Origin: Cephalotus follicularis
Taxonomy: Eukaryota > Streptophyta > Magnoliopsida > Oxalidales > Cephalotaceae
Length of the DNA: 64,000 nt
Assembly (NCBI GenBank): GCA_001972305.1
Contig: BDDD01001498.1
Span: 237,802 to 301,801, forward strand
Direction: 5' to 3'
This document shows, piece by piece, positions 36,230 through 49,383 of the stretch. The position numbers and the translations under genes were made by a program. The notes under the pieces were generated by a model. That model was not told the origin of the DNA. It did no database searches and worked only from the letters and a program-made list of their open reading frames with translations. The stretch's first letter is position 1, and each line of letters starts with the position of its first letter.

Positions 36230-39187
36230 CTTGGAGTGATTGGGGGGGTAGCCAAGGAAAAGCTCAAACAGCTATCAGAGGATAAGGCTTGTTTTCATTG
36301 TGGGAAGCAAGGCCATTGGAAAAGGGACTGTAAGGAGTTCCTAGCTTCCACTTCATCTACTGGTGCCTTTGGTTCGAGTACCTTCATGATTGAGCTTAAC
36401 CTAGCATACAAAGTTAGTTCTACTTAAGTGTTGGACACTGGTTGTGGTACTAATATTTGTAATTCTTTGCAAGGTCTAAGAAACGCTAAGCATCTTGGAG
36501 CTGAAGATGAAGTGGACCTACGACTGGGTGATGGATCTAGGATCATCACTAGAGTTGTAGGTGTTTTTTATTTACATTTACCTAGTGGTTATGTACTAAC
36601 TTTAAACCCCTATTATTTTGTACATAACTTAATTCGGAACATCATTAGTGTATCATATGTATATAAACTGGGCTTGGAGCTCTCTTTTGATGCTAATGGA
36701 TGTTCACTTTTGTCTACTAATAAATTTTATATATGTACTATGCGCATTGACAATGGGATTTATGTTTTAAATACTGATTACAAAATGTTATTATCAATTG
36801 AGCAAGAAACAAGTAATAAAAGATAAAGAGAGAAAAATGAACTTAATCAATCCTTTACTTCGCATTGCAGATTAGGTCATCCTAATGAGGCAAGGATGTC
36901 AAGGTTGGTTAAGGATGGTCTATTAGACATCCAGGACTTGGAGTCCTTTCCAACATGTGAATCTTGCCCTGTTCGAAAAATGATCAAATCTCCCTTCTCC
37001 GGTAAAGGAGAGAGGACGATGGACATACTGGGTATTGTCCACACCGACTTCTGTGGACTGATGTCAGTCAGTGCGTGACGCGGATATCTTTACTTCATTA
37101 CTTTTATCGATAATTTCTCTCGGTATGGGTATATGTTTCTAATGAGGCATAAGTCAGATTCCTTTGAAAAATTCAAGGAAGTTAGACATGAGGTAAAGAA
37201 GAAAATAGGTATGCTCATTAAAACACTTCGGTCGGACAGAGGGGGAAAATACTTGTCTACTGAATTCTAGGATTATCTTATAGGTAACAGGACTCCCTCG
37301 TAGTGGAAACCTAATGGTGTGTACGAACGGAGGAATTGAACATTGATGAATATGGTCCAGTCCATGATGTCTTTCACAGATCTCCTTACCCCCTTCTGGG
37401 CTTATGCGCTGGAAACAGCAGCATCTATCCTCAACCGAATTCCTTCAAAATATGTTCCCTCCATGCCTTACCAGGTGTTTCAATGGAGGAAATCCATCCT
37501 AAACAACTTAAAGGTTTGGAGCTGTCCAGCTTACGTTAGAAAATTGGAACCTAGTAACCTGGAGGCACGATCAGATCGGTGTCGGTTTGTGGGGTATCCT
37601 AAGGAAACAATGGGATACTATTTCTACCATCCCAGCAAATAAAAGGTTTTTGTTTCGCACAATGCTGATTTGTTGGAAAAGGAATTCCTACTCGTAGGAA
37701 GCAGTGTGAGAAAAGTGGAACTCAAGAAGTTGCCAATGCAAGAAATACCACGGGACGAAGAGGATTTAGAGGTTGGAACCTCTAGAGACACAGTTGGGGT
37801 TGGATCTCAACCTGAGATTGGATCTATGACATGCATTGCTCCAGTGAGGAGATCAGGCAGGGTTTCGATAGCACCTGAGAGATATGGTTTTCTCGTTGAG
37901 GGCACTAATGAACCCAACATCATCGAGGATGATAAGCCTGTCAGCTATCAGGAAGCAGTGTAGGGCATAGAATCCGAGGCATGGCTAGGAGCCATGAAAT
38001 CTGAGATGGACTCCATATACGCCAACCAATTTTGGAACTTGGTTGAAGTTTTCGAAGGCATAATTCCTATTGGTTACGAATGGATCTTCAAGAATAAGAT
38101 TGGCGTAGATGGAAAGGTTGAGACATACAAAGTGCGATTGATCCCGAAAGGGTATAGACAATGACATAGTGTCGATTATACCAAAACTTTCTCACCAGTT
38201 GTGATGCTCAAATCCATTCAGATTTTGCTAGCTATTGCCGCTTGTTATGACTATGAGATATGGCAAATGGATGTTAAGACCGGGTTCTTGAACGAACATT
38301 TTGAGGAGGAAATTTATATGTCTCAACCTAAGGGTTTTACATCCATGGAGTCTCTGCACATGGTGTTAAAGCTCCAAAGGTCAATCTATGGCCTAAAGCA
38401 AGCTTCTCGAAGCTGGAACATGTGTTTTGATTAGGCTGTCAAATCTTTTGGCTTCATCAAAAACATGGATGAGCCATGTGTCTACCAGAAACAGGATGAC
38501 CCTTGTATCACCTTCTTTGTGCTCTATGTGGATGACATCCTACTCAATAGGAATGACGTAGGGATGTTGCAGTCCCTGAAAGTATGGATTGCTAAGAACT
38601 TCTCCATGAAGGATTTGGGACAAGCCTCATACATACTAGGTATAAAGATCTTCAAGAAAAGATCTAGTAGGTTTCTTGGGCTTTTCCAAAACTAGTACAT
38701 CAGCAAAGTGCTAAAATGATTCAGCATTGAGAATTCCAAATGTGGCTTACTGCAAATAGCCCATGGAATTCAACTTTCCAAGAAGATGTCCCCGTAGACA
38801 TCTGATGAAAGAACACACATGAGTCGGATCCCTTATGCTTCGACTGTGGGATCGATCGTGTGTGCCATGCTGTGTACTCGGCCTGATGTCATGCATGCCC
38901 TGAGAATGACAAGCCGATTTCAGTCCAATCCCGGTGAGAAACACCAAGTATCTTAAACGAACTCAAGATGCCTTCTTGATCTACGGAGGAGACAGTGAGT
39001 TGAGATTGGAGGGATATACTGAATCCAGTTTCAACAGTGATCCGAATGATCACAAATAAGTATCAGGATATGTTTTTATCCTAAATGGCGTGCTGTGACC
39101 TAGAGGAGCTCAAAGCAAGAGACCACTGTATACTCCACCACAGAAGCAGAGTATATTGCAGCATCAGATGCATTAAAGGGGGGTGTC

Positions 39188-39375
39188 TGTAAGCCCCGGG
39201 TCTTGTACAAATATTTGTATTAAGTGGTGTATGGTAACATGACATGTGTCCACCACAATCTCTTGCCATGTGTCCTACATCCATTATTAATCTAGTAGTT
39301 CTTTAAGAAGCTTTTGGGGCACGAAGTGAGAGGGACCTAGCCATTGTTAGTTGACTTATTCTCTCCTCCTGTTCT

Positions 39376-39408
<33 letters not shown>

Positions 39409-39570
39409 CGAACCGTGAGCGATTACTGTCGGCCGTTCAGTGAGAGACATCTCTTCCTCACCGTCTCTCCCTCTTTCCCTTTGATATTGAAGCTTAGAGA
39501 TTCGCTTCCAGCATCTCTCTTAGAGCGAGAGAGTGGGCAGAATCAAGTTAAGAAGGGGTCTTTAGACTCT
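39188..39570 (+). mobile_element. 5' end of a long LTR, truncated by the satellite array
   Basis: Begins TGTAAGCCCCGGG at 39188, like the LTR start at 4106, directly after the broken copia RNase H. It includes a (GA)n run at 39378-39408. It ends near 39570, where satellite begins (AGAGATCGTTTAGTAGG). No coding domain. No target duplication can be sought because the other end is missing. Confidence 0.6.
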
Positions 39571-42500
39571 CCGCAGAGATCGTTTAGTAGGTCAATTTAT
39601 CGTTTTTATATTTCTAGGGGGCAAAATCGTAAATTTCAAAAATTTGTGTTTTCAATCGTTTCAGCATTTCTTTTTACAGACAGTATAAATGAATCGTCGT
39701 AAGTTGTTTGCGGTGATTTCGGGGTCAAATTCACATTTGGAGGTCGTTTAGCAGGTCAATTTATCGTTTTTATATTTCTAGGGGCGTAATCGTAAATTTT
39801 GAAAATTTATGTTTTAAGCCGTTTCTGAATTTCTTTTTGCAGACAGCACAAATGAATCGTCGTAAGTTGTTTACAGTGATTTTTGGGTCAAATTCGTGTT
39901 CGGAGATCGTTTCGTGAGTCAATTTATCGTTTTTATATTTATGGGGGTGTAATTGTAAATTTTAAAAATTAATGTTTTCGATCGTTTCAGGGTTTATTTT
40001 TGCAGACAGTACAAATGATTCATCGTAAGTTGTTTGCCATAATTTCAGGGTAAAATTCGCGTTCGGAGATCGTTTAGTTGGTCAATTTACCGTTTTTATA
40101 TTTCTAGGGGCGTAATCGTAAATTTAAAAAATTTACGTTTTCAGCGATTTCAGGGTTTCATTTTGCAAGCAATGAAAATGCATCATTTTGAGGTGTTTTG
40201 TCGTGATTTCGGGGTCAAATTCGCGTTCCAAGATCGTTTAGCGGGTCAATTTATCATTTTTATATTCCTAGGGCTATAGTTGTAAATTTCAAAAATTGTG
40301 TTTTAAGTCGTTTCGGGGTTTCTTTTTTACAGACAATACAAATGAGTCATCGTACGATGTTTGTCGTGATTTCGGGGTAAAATTCGCATTCGGAGATCGT
40401 TTAGTGGATCAATTTATCATTCTTATATTTCTAGAGGCGTAATCGTAAATTTTGACAATCTATATTTCAGTGGTTTCACGGTTTCCTTTTTCAGACAGTA
40501 CGAAAGATTCATCGTAAGTGATTTGTCGTGATTTCGGGGTCAAATTCGCCTTCCAAGATCATATAGTGGGTCAATTTATCGTTCTTATATTCCTATGGGC
40601 ATAATCGTAAATTTAAAAAAAATGTTTTCAGTCGTTTCAGGGTTTATTTTGTCAAACGGTACAAATGAATCGTCGTAAGTTGTTTGCCATGATTTCGGGG
40701 TCAAATTCTCGTTCGGAGATTGTTTAGTGGATCACTTTATCGTTTTCAAATTTCTATGGGCGTAATTGTAAATTTCAAAAATCTATGTTTTCGGTCGTTT
40801 CGGGGTTTATTTTTACAGACAGCACAAATGAATCACCATAAGTTGTTTGCAGTGATTTCTGGGTCAAATTCGCGTTCGGAGATCGTTTCGTAAGTCAATT
40901 TATCTTTTTTATATTTATAAGGGTGTAATCGTAAATTTCAAAAATTAATGTTTTCAGTCGTTTCAGGGTTTATTTTTGCAGACAGTACAAATGAATTACC
41001 GTAAGTTTTTTGCCATGATTTCGGGGTCAAATTCGCGTTCAGAGATCGTTTAGTTGGCCAATTTATCATTTTTTAATTTGTAGGGGCGTAGTCATAAATT
41101 TAAAAATTTTATGTTTTTGGTTGTTTCAGGATTTATTTTTGTAAACGGTTAAAATGCATTGTTGTAAGTTATTTGTCATGATTTCGGGGTCAAATTCACG
41201 TTCGGAGATCGTTTAGTAGGTCAATTTATCGTGTTTATATTTCTAGGGACTTAATAGTAAATTTCAAAAATTTGTGTTTGAAGTCGTTTCAAGGTTTGTT
41301 TTTACACACGGTACAAATGAATAGTCATAAGTTGTTTGCGGTGATTTCGAGGTCAAATTCCCGTTTGGAGGTCGTTTAGTGGGTCAATTTATCGTTTTTA
41401 TATTTCTAGGGGCGTAATCGTAAATTTTGAAAATTTATGTTTTCAGTCATTTCAGGATTTCTTTTTACAGACAGCACAATGAATCATCGTATGTAGTTTG
41501 CAGTGATTTCTGGGTCAAATTCGTATTCGGAGATCGTTTCGTGAGTCAATTTATCGTTTTTATATTTATGGGGGCGTAATCGTAAATTTTAAAAATTAAT
41601 GTTTTCGATCGTTTTAGGGTTTATTTTTACAGACAGTACAAATTAATCGTCATAAGTTGTTTACCATGATTTTGGGGTCAAATTCGCGTTCGGAGATCGT
41701 TTAATTGGTCAATTTACCGTTTTTATATTTCTAGGGTCGGAATCGTAAATTTAAAAAATTTACGTTTTTAGTCGTTTCAGGGTTTCATTTTGCAAGCGAT
41801 GAAAAGGCATCGTTTTAAGGTGTTTTGTCGTGATTCCGGGGTCAAATTCGCGTTCCAAGATCGTTTAGCAGGTCAATTTATCGTTTTTATATTCCTAGGG
41901 TTATAGCCGTAAATTTCAAAAATCTGTGTCTTAAGTCGGTTCGGGGTTTCTTTTTGCAGACAGTACAAATGAGTCATCGTACGGTGCTTGTCATGATTTC
42001 GGGATCAAATTCGCATTCGGAGATCGTTTAGTGGATCAATTTATCGTTCTTATATTTTTAAGGCGTAATCATAAATTTCAAAAATCTATGTTTTCAGTGG
42101 TTTCACGGTTTCCTTTTTCAGACAGTACGAATGAAACGTCGTAAGTGGTTTACCGTGATTTCGGGATCAAATTCTCATTTCGAGATCTTTTAGTAAGTCA
42201 ATTTATCGTTTTTATATTTCTAGGGGCGTAATCGTAAATTTCAAAAATTTACGTTTTCAGTCCTTTCAGAGTTTCTTTTTGCAAACGGTAGAAAGGGATC
42301 ACCGTAAGTGGTTTTCGAGATTTTGGGGTCAAATTCGCGTTCCGGAATCGTATAGTGGGTCAATTTATCGTTCTTATATTTCTATGGGCATAATCGTAAA
42401 TTTAAAAAATTTATGTTTTCAGTCGTTTCAGGGTTTATTTTGTCAAACAGTACAAATGAATCGTCGTAAGTTGTTTGCCGTAATTTCGGGGTCGAATTCT

Positions 42501-45500
42501 CGTTCGGAGATTGTTTAGTGGATCACTTTATCGTTTTCTAATTTCTATGGGCGTAATCGTAAATTTCAGAAATTTATGTTTTCGGTCGTTTCAGGGTTTA
42601 TTTTTACAGACAGCACAAATGAATCGTCGTAAGTTGTTTGCAGTGATTTCTGGGTCAAATTCGCGTTCGGAGATCGTTTCGTAGGTCAATTTATCGTTTT
42701 TATATTTGTAGGGGCGTAATCGTAAATTTTAAAAATTAATGTTTTCAGCCGTTTCAGGCTTTATTTTTGCAGACAGTACAAACGAATTACCATAAGTTTT
42801 TTGCCGTAATTTCGGGGTCAAATTCGCGTTCGAAGATCGTTTAGTTGGCCAATTTATCGTTTTTTAATTTATAGGGCGTGGTCGTATATTTCAAAAATTT
42901 ATGTTTTCGGTTGTTTCAGGATTTATTTTGGTAAATGATTAAAATGCATTATTGTAACCAGTTTGTCGTGATTTCGAGGTCAAATTCGCGTTCGGAGATC
43001 GTTTAGTAGGTCAATTTATCGTTTTTATATTTCTAGTGGCATAAATGTAAATTTTAAAAATTTGTGTTTGAAGTTGTTTCAGGTATCTTTTTACAGAGAG
43101 TACAAATGAATGGTCGTAAGTTGTTTGCGGTGATTTCGGGGTCAAATTCGCGTTTGGAGGTCGTTTAGTGAGTCAATTTATCTTTTTTATATTTCTAGGG
43201 GCGTAATCGTAAATTTTGAAAATTTATGTTTTTAGTCATTTCCGGATATCTTTTTACAGACAGCACAAATGAATCGTCGTAAGTTGTTTGCCGTGATTTC
43301 TGGGTCAAATTTGTGTTCGGAGATCGTTTCGTGAGTCAATTTATCGTTTTTATATTTATGGGGGTGTAATCGTAAATTTTAAAAATTAATGTTTTCTATC
43401 ATTTCATGGTTTATTTTTACAGACAGTACAAATGAATCGTCGTAAGTTGTTTGCTATGATTTTGGGGTCAAATTCGCGTTCGGAGATCGTTTAGTTGGTC
43501 AATTTACCGTTTTTATATTTCTAGGGTCGTAATCGTAAATTTAAAAAATTTACGTTTTCAATCGTTTCAAGGTTTCATTTTGCAAGCAATGAAAATGCAT
43601 CGTTTTAAGGTGTTTTGTCGTGATTTCGGGGTCAAATTCGCGTTCCAAGATCGTTTAACAGGTCAATTTATCGTTTTTATATTCGCAGGGCTATAGTCAT
43701 AAATTTCAAAAATTTGTGCCTTAAGTCGTTTAGGGGTTTCTTTTTGCAAACAGTACAAATGAGTCTTCGTACGGTGTTTGTCGTGATTTCGGGGTCAAAT
43801 TCGCATTGGGAGATCGTTTAGTGGATCAATTTATCGTTCTTATATTTCTAGGGGCATAATCGTAAATTTTAAAAATCTATGTTTTCAGTGGTTTCACGGT
43901 TTCCTTTTGCAGACAGTACGAATGAATCGTCGTAAGTGGTTTTTCGTGATTTCGGGGTCAAATTCGTGTTTCGAGATCTTTTAAAGGCCAATTTATCGTT
44001 TTTATATTTCTAGGGACGTAATCATAAATTTCAAAAATTTATGTTTTCAGACATTTCAGGGTTTCTTTTTACAAACGGTACAAAGGGATCACCGTAAGTG
44101 GTTTTACGAGATTTCGGGGTCAAATTCGCGTTCCGAGATCGTTTAGTGGGTCAATTTATCGTTCTTATATTTCTATGGGCATAATCGTAAATTTAAAAAA
44201 TTTATGTTTTCAGTCGTTTCCGGGTTTATTTTGTCGAACGGTACAAATGAATCGTCGTAAGTTGATTACCGAGATTTCGATATCAAATTCTCGTTCGGAG
44301 ATTGTTTAGTGGATCACTTTATCGTTTTTAAATTTCAATGGGCGTAATCGTAAATTTCAGTAATTTATGTTTTCGGTCGTTTCAGGGTTTTTTTTACAGA
44401 CAGCACAAATGAATTGTCGTAAGTTTTTTGCAGTGATTTCTGGGTCAAATTCGGGTTTGGAGATTGTTTCGTGGGTCAATATATCGTTTTTATATTTATA
44501 GGGGCGTAATCGTAAATTTCAAAAATTAATGTTTTCAGTCCTTTCAAGGTTTGTTTTTGCAGACAGTACAAACGAATTACCGTAAGTTTTTTGCCGTGAT
44601 TTCGGGGTCAAATTCGCGTTCGGAGATCGTTTTGTTGGTCAATTTGTCGTTTTTACATTTTTAGGGGCGTGATCGTAAATTTCAAAATTTTACGTTTTCA
44701 GTTCTTTCAGGATTTATTTTTGTTAACGGTAAAAATGCATTGTTGTAAGTTGTTTGTCGTGATTTCGGGGTCAAATTCCCGTTCGGAGATCGTTTAGTAG
44801 GTCAATTTATCGTTTTTATATTTCTAGGGGCATAATCGTAAATTTCAAAAATTTGTGTTTGAAGTCGTTTCAGAGTTTCTTTTTACAGACAGTACAAATG
44901 AATCGTCCCAAGTTGTTTGCCATGATTTCAGGAACAAATTCGCGTTCGGAGATCGTTTAGTTGGTCAATTTACCGTTTTTATGTTTCTAGAGGCGTAATC
45001 GTAAATTTAAAAAATTTACTTTTTCAGTCGTTTCAGGGTTTCATTTTGCAAGCGATGAAAATACATCATTTTAAAGTGTTTGTCATGATTTCAGGGTCAA
45101 ATTCGCGTTCTGAGATCGTTTAACAGGTCAATTTATCGTTTTTATATTCCTAGGGCCATAGTCATAAATTTCAAAAATATGTGTTTTAAGTCGTTTCGGG
45201 GTTTCTTTTTGCAGACAGTACAAATGAGTCGTCGTACGATGTTTGTCTTGATTTCGGGGTCAAATTCGCGTTCGGAAATCATTTAGTGGATCAATTTATC
45301 GTTCTTATATTTCTACGGGCGTAATCGTAAATTTCAAAAATTTGTGTTTGAAGTCGTTTCAGGGTTTCTTTTTACAGACAGTACAAATGAATCGTCGTAA
45401 GTTGTTTGCGGTGATTTCGGGGTCAAATTCGCGTTTGGAGGTAGTTTAGTGGGTCAATTTATCGTTTTTGTATATCCACGGGCTTAATCGTAAATTTTTA

Positions 45501-48500
45501 AAATTTATGTTTTCAGTCATTTCAGGATTTCTTTTTACAGATAGCACATATGAATCTCGGAAGTGGTTTTCCGAGATTTCGGGGTCAATTTTGCTTTTCG
45601 GGATCGTTTAGTGGCTCAATTTATCATTTTTATATTTAAGGGGGCGTAATCGTAAATTTTAAAAATTAATGTTTTCGATCGTTTCAGTGTTTATTTTTTC
45701 AGACAGTACAAATAAATCGTTGTAAGTTATTTTCCATGATTTCACGGTCAAATTCGCGTTCGGTGATCGTTTAGTTGGTCAATTTTCCGTTTTTATGTTT
45801 CTAGGGGCGTAATCGTAAATTTAAAAAATTTACTTTTTCAGTCGTTTCGGGGTTTCATTTTGCAAGTGATGAAAATGCATCATTTTAAGGTGTTTGTCGT
45901 GATTTCGGGGTCAAATTCGCCTTCCAAAATCGTTTAGCAGGTCAATTTATCGTTTTTATATTCCTAGGGCCATAGTCGTAAATTTCAAAAATTTGTGTTT
46001 TAAGTCGTTTCGGGGTTTCTTTTTGCATACAGTACAAATGAGTCGTCATACGATGTTTGTATTGATTTCGTGGTCAAATTCGCATTCAGAGATCGTTTAG
46101 TGGATCAATTTATCGTTCTATATTTCTAGGGGCGTAATCGTAAATTTTAAAAATCCGAGTTTTCAGTTGTTTCACGGTTTCCTTTTGCAGACAGTACGAA
46201 TGAATCGTTCCGTGATTACGCGGTCAAATTCGCGTTTTGAGATCGTTTAGTTGGTCAATTTATCTTTTTTATATTTATAGTTAAGTAATCGTAAATTTCA
46301 AAAATTTATGTTTTCAGTTGTTTCGGGGTTTCTTTTTGCAAACGGTACAAAGGGATCACCGTAAGTGGTTTTCCGAGATTTCAGGGTCAAATTCGGGTTC
46401 CGGGATCGTTTAGTGGGTCAATTTATCATTCTTATATTTCTATAGGCATAATCGTAAATTTCAAAAATTTATGTTTTCAGTCATTTCAGGGTTTATTTGT
46501 TCAAACGGTACAAATGAATCATCGTAAGTTGTTTGCCGTGATTTCGGGGTCAAATTCTCGTTCAGAAATTGTTTAGGGAATCACTTTATCGTTTTAAATT
46601 TCTATGGGCGTAATCGTAAATTTTAGAAATTTATGTTTTCGGTCGTTTCAGGGTTTATTTTTAAAGACAGCGCAAAGAATTGTCGTAAGTTATTTGCTGT
46701 GATTTCTGGGTCAAATTCGCTTTCGGAGATCGTTTCGTGGGTCAATTTAGCGTTTTTATATTTATAGGGGCGTAATCGTATATTTCAAAAATTAATGTTT
46801 TCAGTCGTTTCAGGGTTTATTTTTGCAGACAGCACAAACGAATTACCGTAAGTTTTTTGCCTTGATTTCAGGGTCAAATTCGCGTTCGGAGATCGTTTAG
46901 TTGACCAATTTATCGTTTTTAAATTTCTAGGGGCATAGTCGTAAGTTTTAAAAATTTATGTTTTTGGTTTTTTCAGGATTTATTTTTGTAATCGGTAAAA
47001 ATGCATTGTTGTAAGTTGTTTGTCGTGATTTCACTGTCAAATTCTCGTTCGGAGGTCGTTTAGTAGGTCAATTTATCGTTTTTATTTTTCTAGGGGCATA
47101 ATCGTAAATTTTAAAAATTTGTGTTTGAAGTCGTTTCAGGGTTTCTTTTTACAGAGAGTACAAAAGAATCGCCGTAAGTTGTTTGCGGTGATTTCGGGGT
47201 CAAATTCGCGTTTGAAGGTCGTTTAGTGGGTCAATTTATCGTTTTTATATTTTTAGGGGCGTAATTGTAAATTTTGAAGATTTATGTTTTCAGTCGTTTC
47301 GGGATTTCTTTTTACAGACAGCACAAATGAATCGTCATAAGTTGTTTACAGTGCTTTCTGGGTCAAATTTGTGTTCGGAGATCATTTCGTGAGTCAATTT
47401 ATCGTTTTTATAATTATGGGGGCGTAGTCATAAATTTTAAAAATTAATATTTTCGATCGTTTCAGGGTTTATTTTTGCAGACAGTACAAATGAATCGTCG
47501 TAAGTTGTTTGCCATGATTTCGTGGTCAAATTCGCGTTCGGAGATCGTTTAGTTGGTCAATTTACCCTTTTTATGTTTCTAGGGGCGTAATCATTAATTT
47601 AAAAAATTTACTTTTTCAGTCGTTTCAGGGTTTCATTTTGCAAGCGATGAAAATACATCATTTTGAGGTGTTTGTCGTGATTTCAGGGTCAAATTCACGT
47701 TCCAAAATCGTTTAGCATGTCAATTTATCGTTTTTATATTCTCAGGGTCATAGTCGTAAATTTCAAAAATTTGTGTTTTAAGTCATTTCGGGGTTTCTTT
47801 TTGCAGACAGTACAAATGAGTCGTCGTACTGTGTTTGTCTTGATTTCGGGGTCAAATTCGCATTCGGAGATCGTTTAGTGGATCAATTTATCGTTCTTAT
47901 ATTTCTAGGGGCGTAATCGTAAATTTCAAAAATCTATGTTTTCAGTGGTTTCAAGGTTTCCTTTTGCAAAAAGTACGAATGAATCGTCGTGAGTGGTTTT
48001 CTGTGATTTTGGGGTCAAATTCGCGTTTCGAGATCGTTTAGTAGGTCAATTTATCGTTTTTATATTTCTAGGGGCGCAATCGTAAATTTTAAATTTTTAT
48101 GTTTTTAGTCGTTTCAGAGTTTCTTTTCGCAAACGGTACAAAGGGATCACCGTAAGTGGTTTTTCGTGATTTCGGGGTCAAATTCGCGTTCCGGGATCGT
48201 TTGGTGGGTCAATTTATCGTTTTTATATTTCTATGGGCATAATAGTAAATTTCAAAAATTTATGTTTTCAATTGTTTCAGGGTTTATTTTGTCAAACGGT
48301 ACAAAGGAATCGACGCAAGTTGTTTGCCGTGATTTCGGGGTCAAATTCTCTTTCAGAGATTGTTTAGTGGATCACTTTATCGTTTTTAAATTTATGTGGG
48401 CGTAATCGTAAATTATAAAAATTTATTTTTTCGGTCGTTTTAGGGTTTATTTTTATAGACAGCACAAATGAATCTTCGTAGGTTGTTTGCAGTGATTTCT

Positions 48501-49383
48501 GGGTCAATTTCGCGTTCGGAGATCGTTTCGTGGGTCAATTCCTCGTTTTTATATTTATAGGGACATAATCAAAAATTTTAAAAATTAATGTTTTCAGTCG
48601 TTTCATGGGTTATTTTTGCAAACAATACAAACGAATTACCGTAAGTTTTTTGCCGTGATTTCGGTGTCAAATTCGCGTTCCGAGATCGTTTAGTTGTTCA
48701 ATGTATCATTTTTAAATTTCTAGGGGCATGGTCGTAAATTTTAAAAATTTATGTTTTCGGTTGATTCAGGATTTATTTTTTTAAACGATAAAAATCTTTG
48801 TTGTAGGTTGTTTGTCGTAATTTCGTGGTCAAATTCGCGTTCGGAGATCGTTTTGTAGGTCAATTTATCGTTTTTATATTTCTATGGACATAATCGTAAA
48901 TTTTAATAATTTTTGTTTGAAGTCGTTTCAGGGTTTGTTTTTACATACAATAAAAATGAATCGTCGTAAGTTGTTTGCAGTGATTTCGTGGTCAAATTCG
49001 CGTTTGGAGGTCGTTTAGTGGGTCAATTTATCGTTTTTGTATTTATAGGGGCGTAATCGTAAATTTTAAAAATTTATGTTTTCAGTCGTTTCCGGATTTC
49101 TTTTTACAGACAGCACAAATGAATCGTCGTGAGTTGTTTGCAGTGATTTCTGGGTCAAATTCATCTTCGAAGATCGTTTCGTGAGTCAATTTATCGTTTT
49201 TATATTTTTGGGGGCGTAATCGTAATTTTTAAAAATTAATGTTTTCGATCGTTTCAGGGTTTATTTTTGCAGACAGTACAAATTAATCGTCATAAGTTGT
49301 TTGCCATAATTTCGGGGTCAAATTCGCGTTCGGAGATCGTTTAGTTAGTCAATTTACCCTTTTTATGTTTCTAGGGGCATAAT
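39571..49383 (+). repeat. Satellite array block 1: about 60 monomers of 163 bp in an 11-mer higher-order repeat
   Basis: The monomer reads, in order, GATTTCGGGGTCAAATTC, AGATCGTTTAG, GTCAATTTATCGTTTTTATA, GGGGCGTAATCGTAAATTT, GTTTTCAGTCGTTTCAGGG and ACAGTACAAATGAATCG. Eleven monomer types (A-K) recur in fixed order. Tags: C has GCAAGCGATGAAAATGCAT; E has CAGTGGTTTCACGG; F has AAAGGGATCACCG; G has GTCAAACGGTAC; H has TTCTCGTTCGGAGATTG; I has ACGAATTACCG; J has AAAATGCATTGTTG; K has GTTTGAAGTCG. J tags at 41151, 42941 and 44732 give a period of 1790 bases. The first cycle lacks F, and 44.9-45.7 kb is rearranged. The short reading frames across it are spurious. Confidence 0.97.

Larger units (their letters stand above)
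35098..39184 (+). pseudogene. Ty1/copia gag-pol, decayed
   Basis: Starts at ATG 35098 (MAVSTTITRIL). The gag shows a UBN2-like region (LEGPNFLDWQ), a Lys/Asn-rich stretch and a CCHC knuckle CFHCGKQGHWKRDC at 36290-36331. Protease has LDTGCGTNIC from 36431. Integrase has a GHPNEARMSRL start, DILGIVHTDFCG and LRSDRGGKY. RT has WQMDVKTGFLNEHFEEEIYM, SIYGLKQASRSW and the catalytic YVDD at 38525-38536. RNase H ends with STTEAEYIAASDA near 39170. The order protease-integrase-RT-RNase H is diagnostic of copia. At least ten in-frame stops occur, several where the family codon is CAG, CAA or CGA. Gag is split by a Cassandra LTR, and the end of RNase H is cut by the LTR at 39188. Clade not assigned. 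Confidence 0.95.

Noticed and set aside
39600..49380. Reading frames of 60-80 codons recurring through the satellite
   Set aside because: They follow the 163-base period, share the same translated phrase by repetition, are interrupted in most monomers and match no domain.
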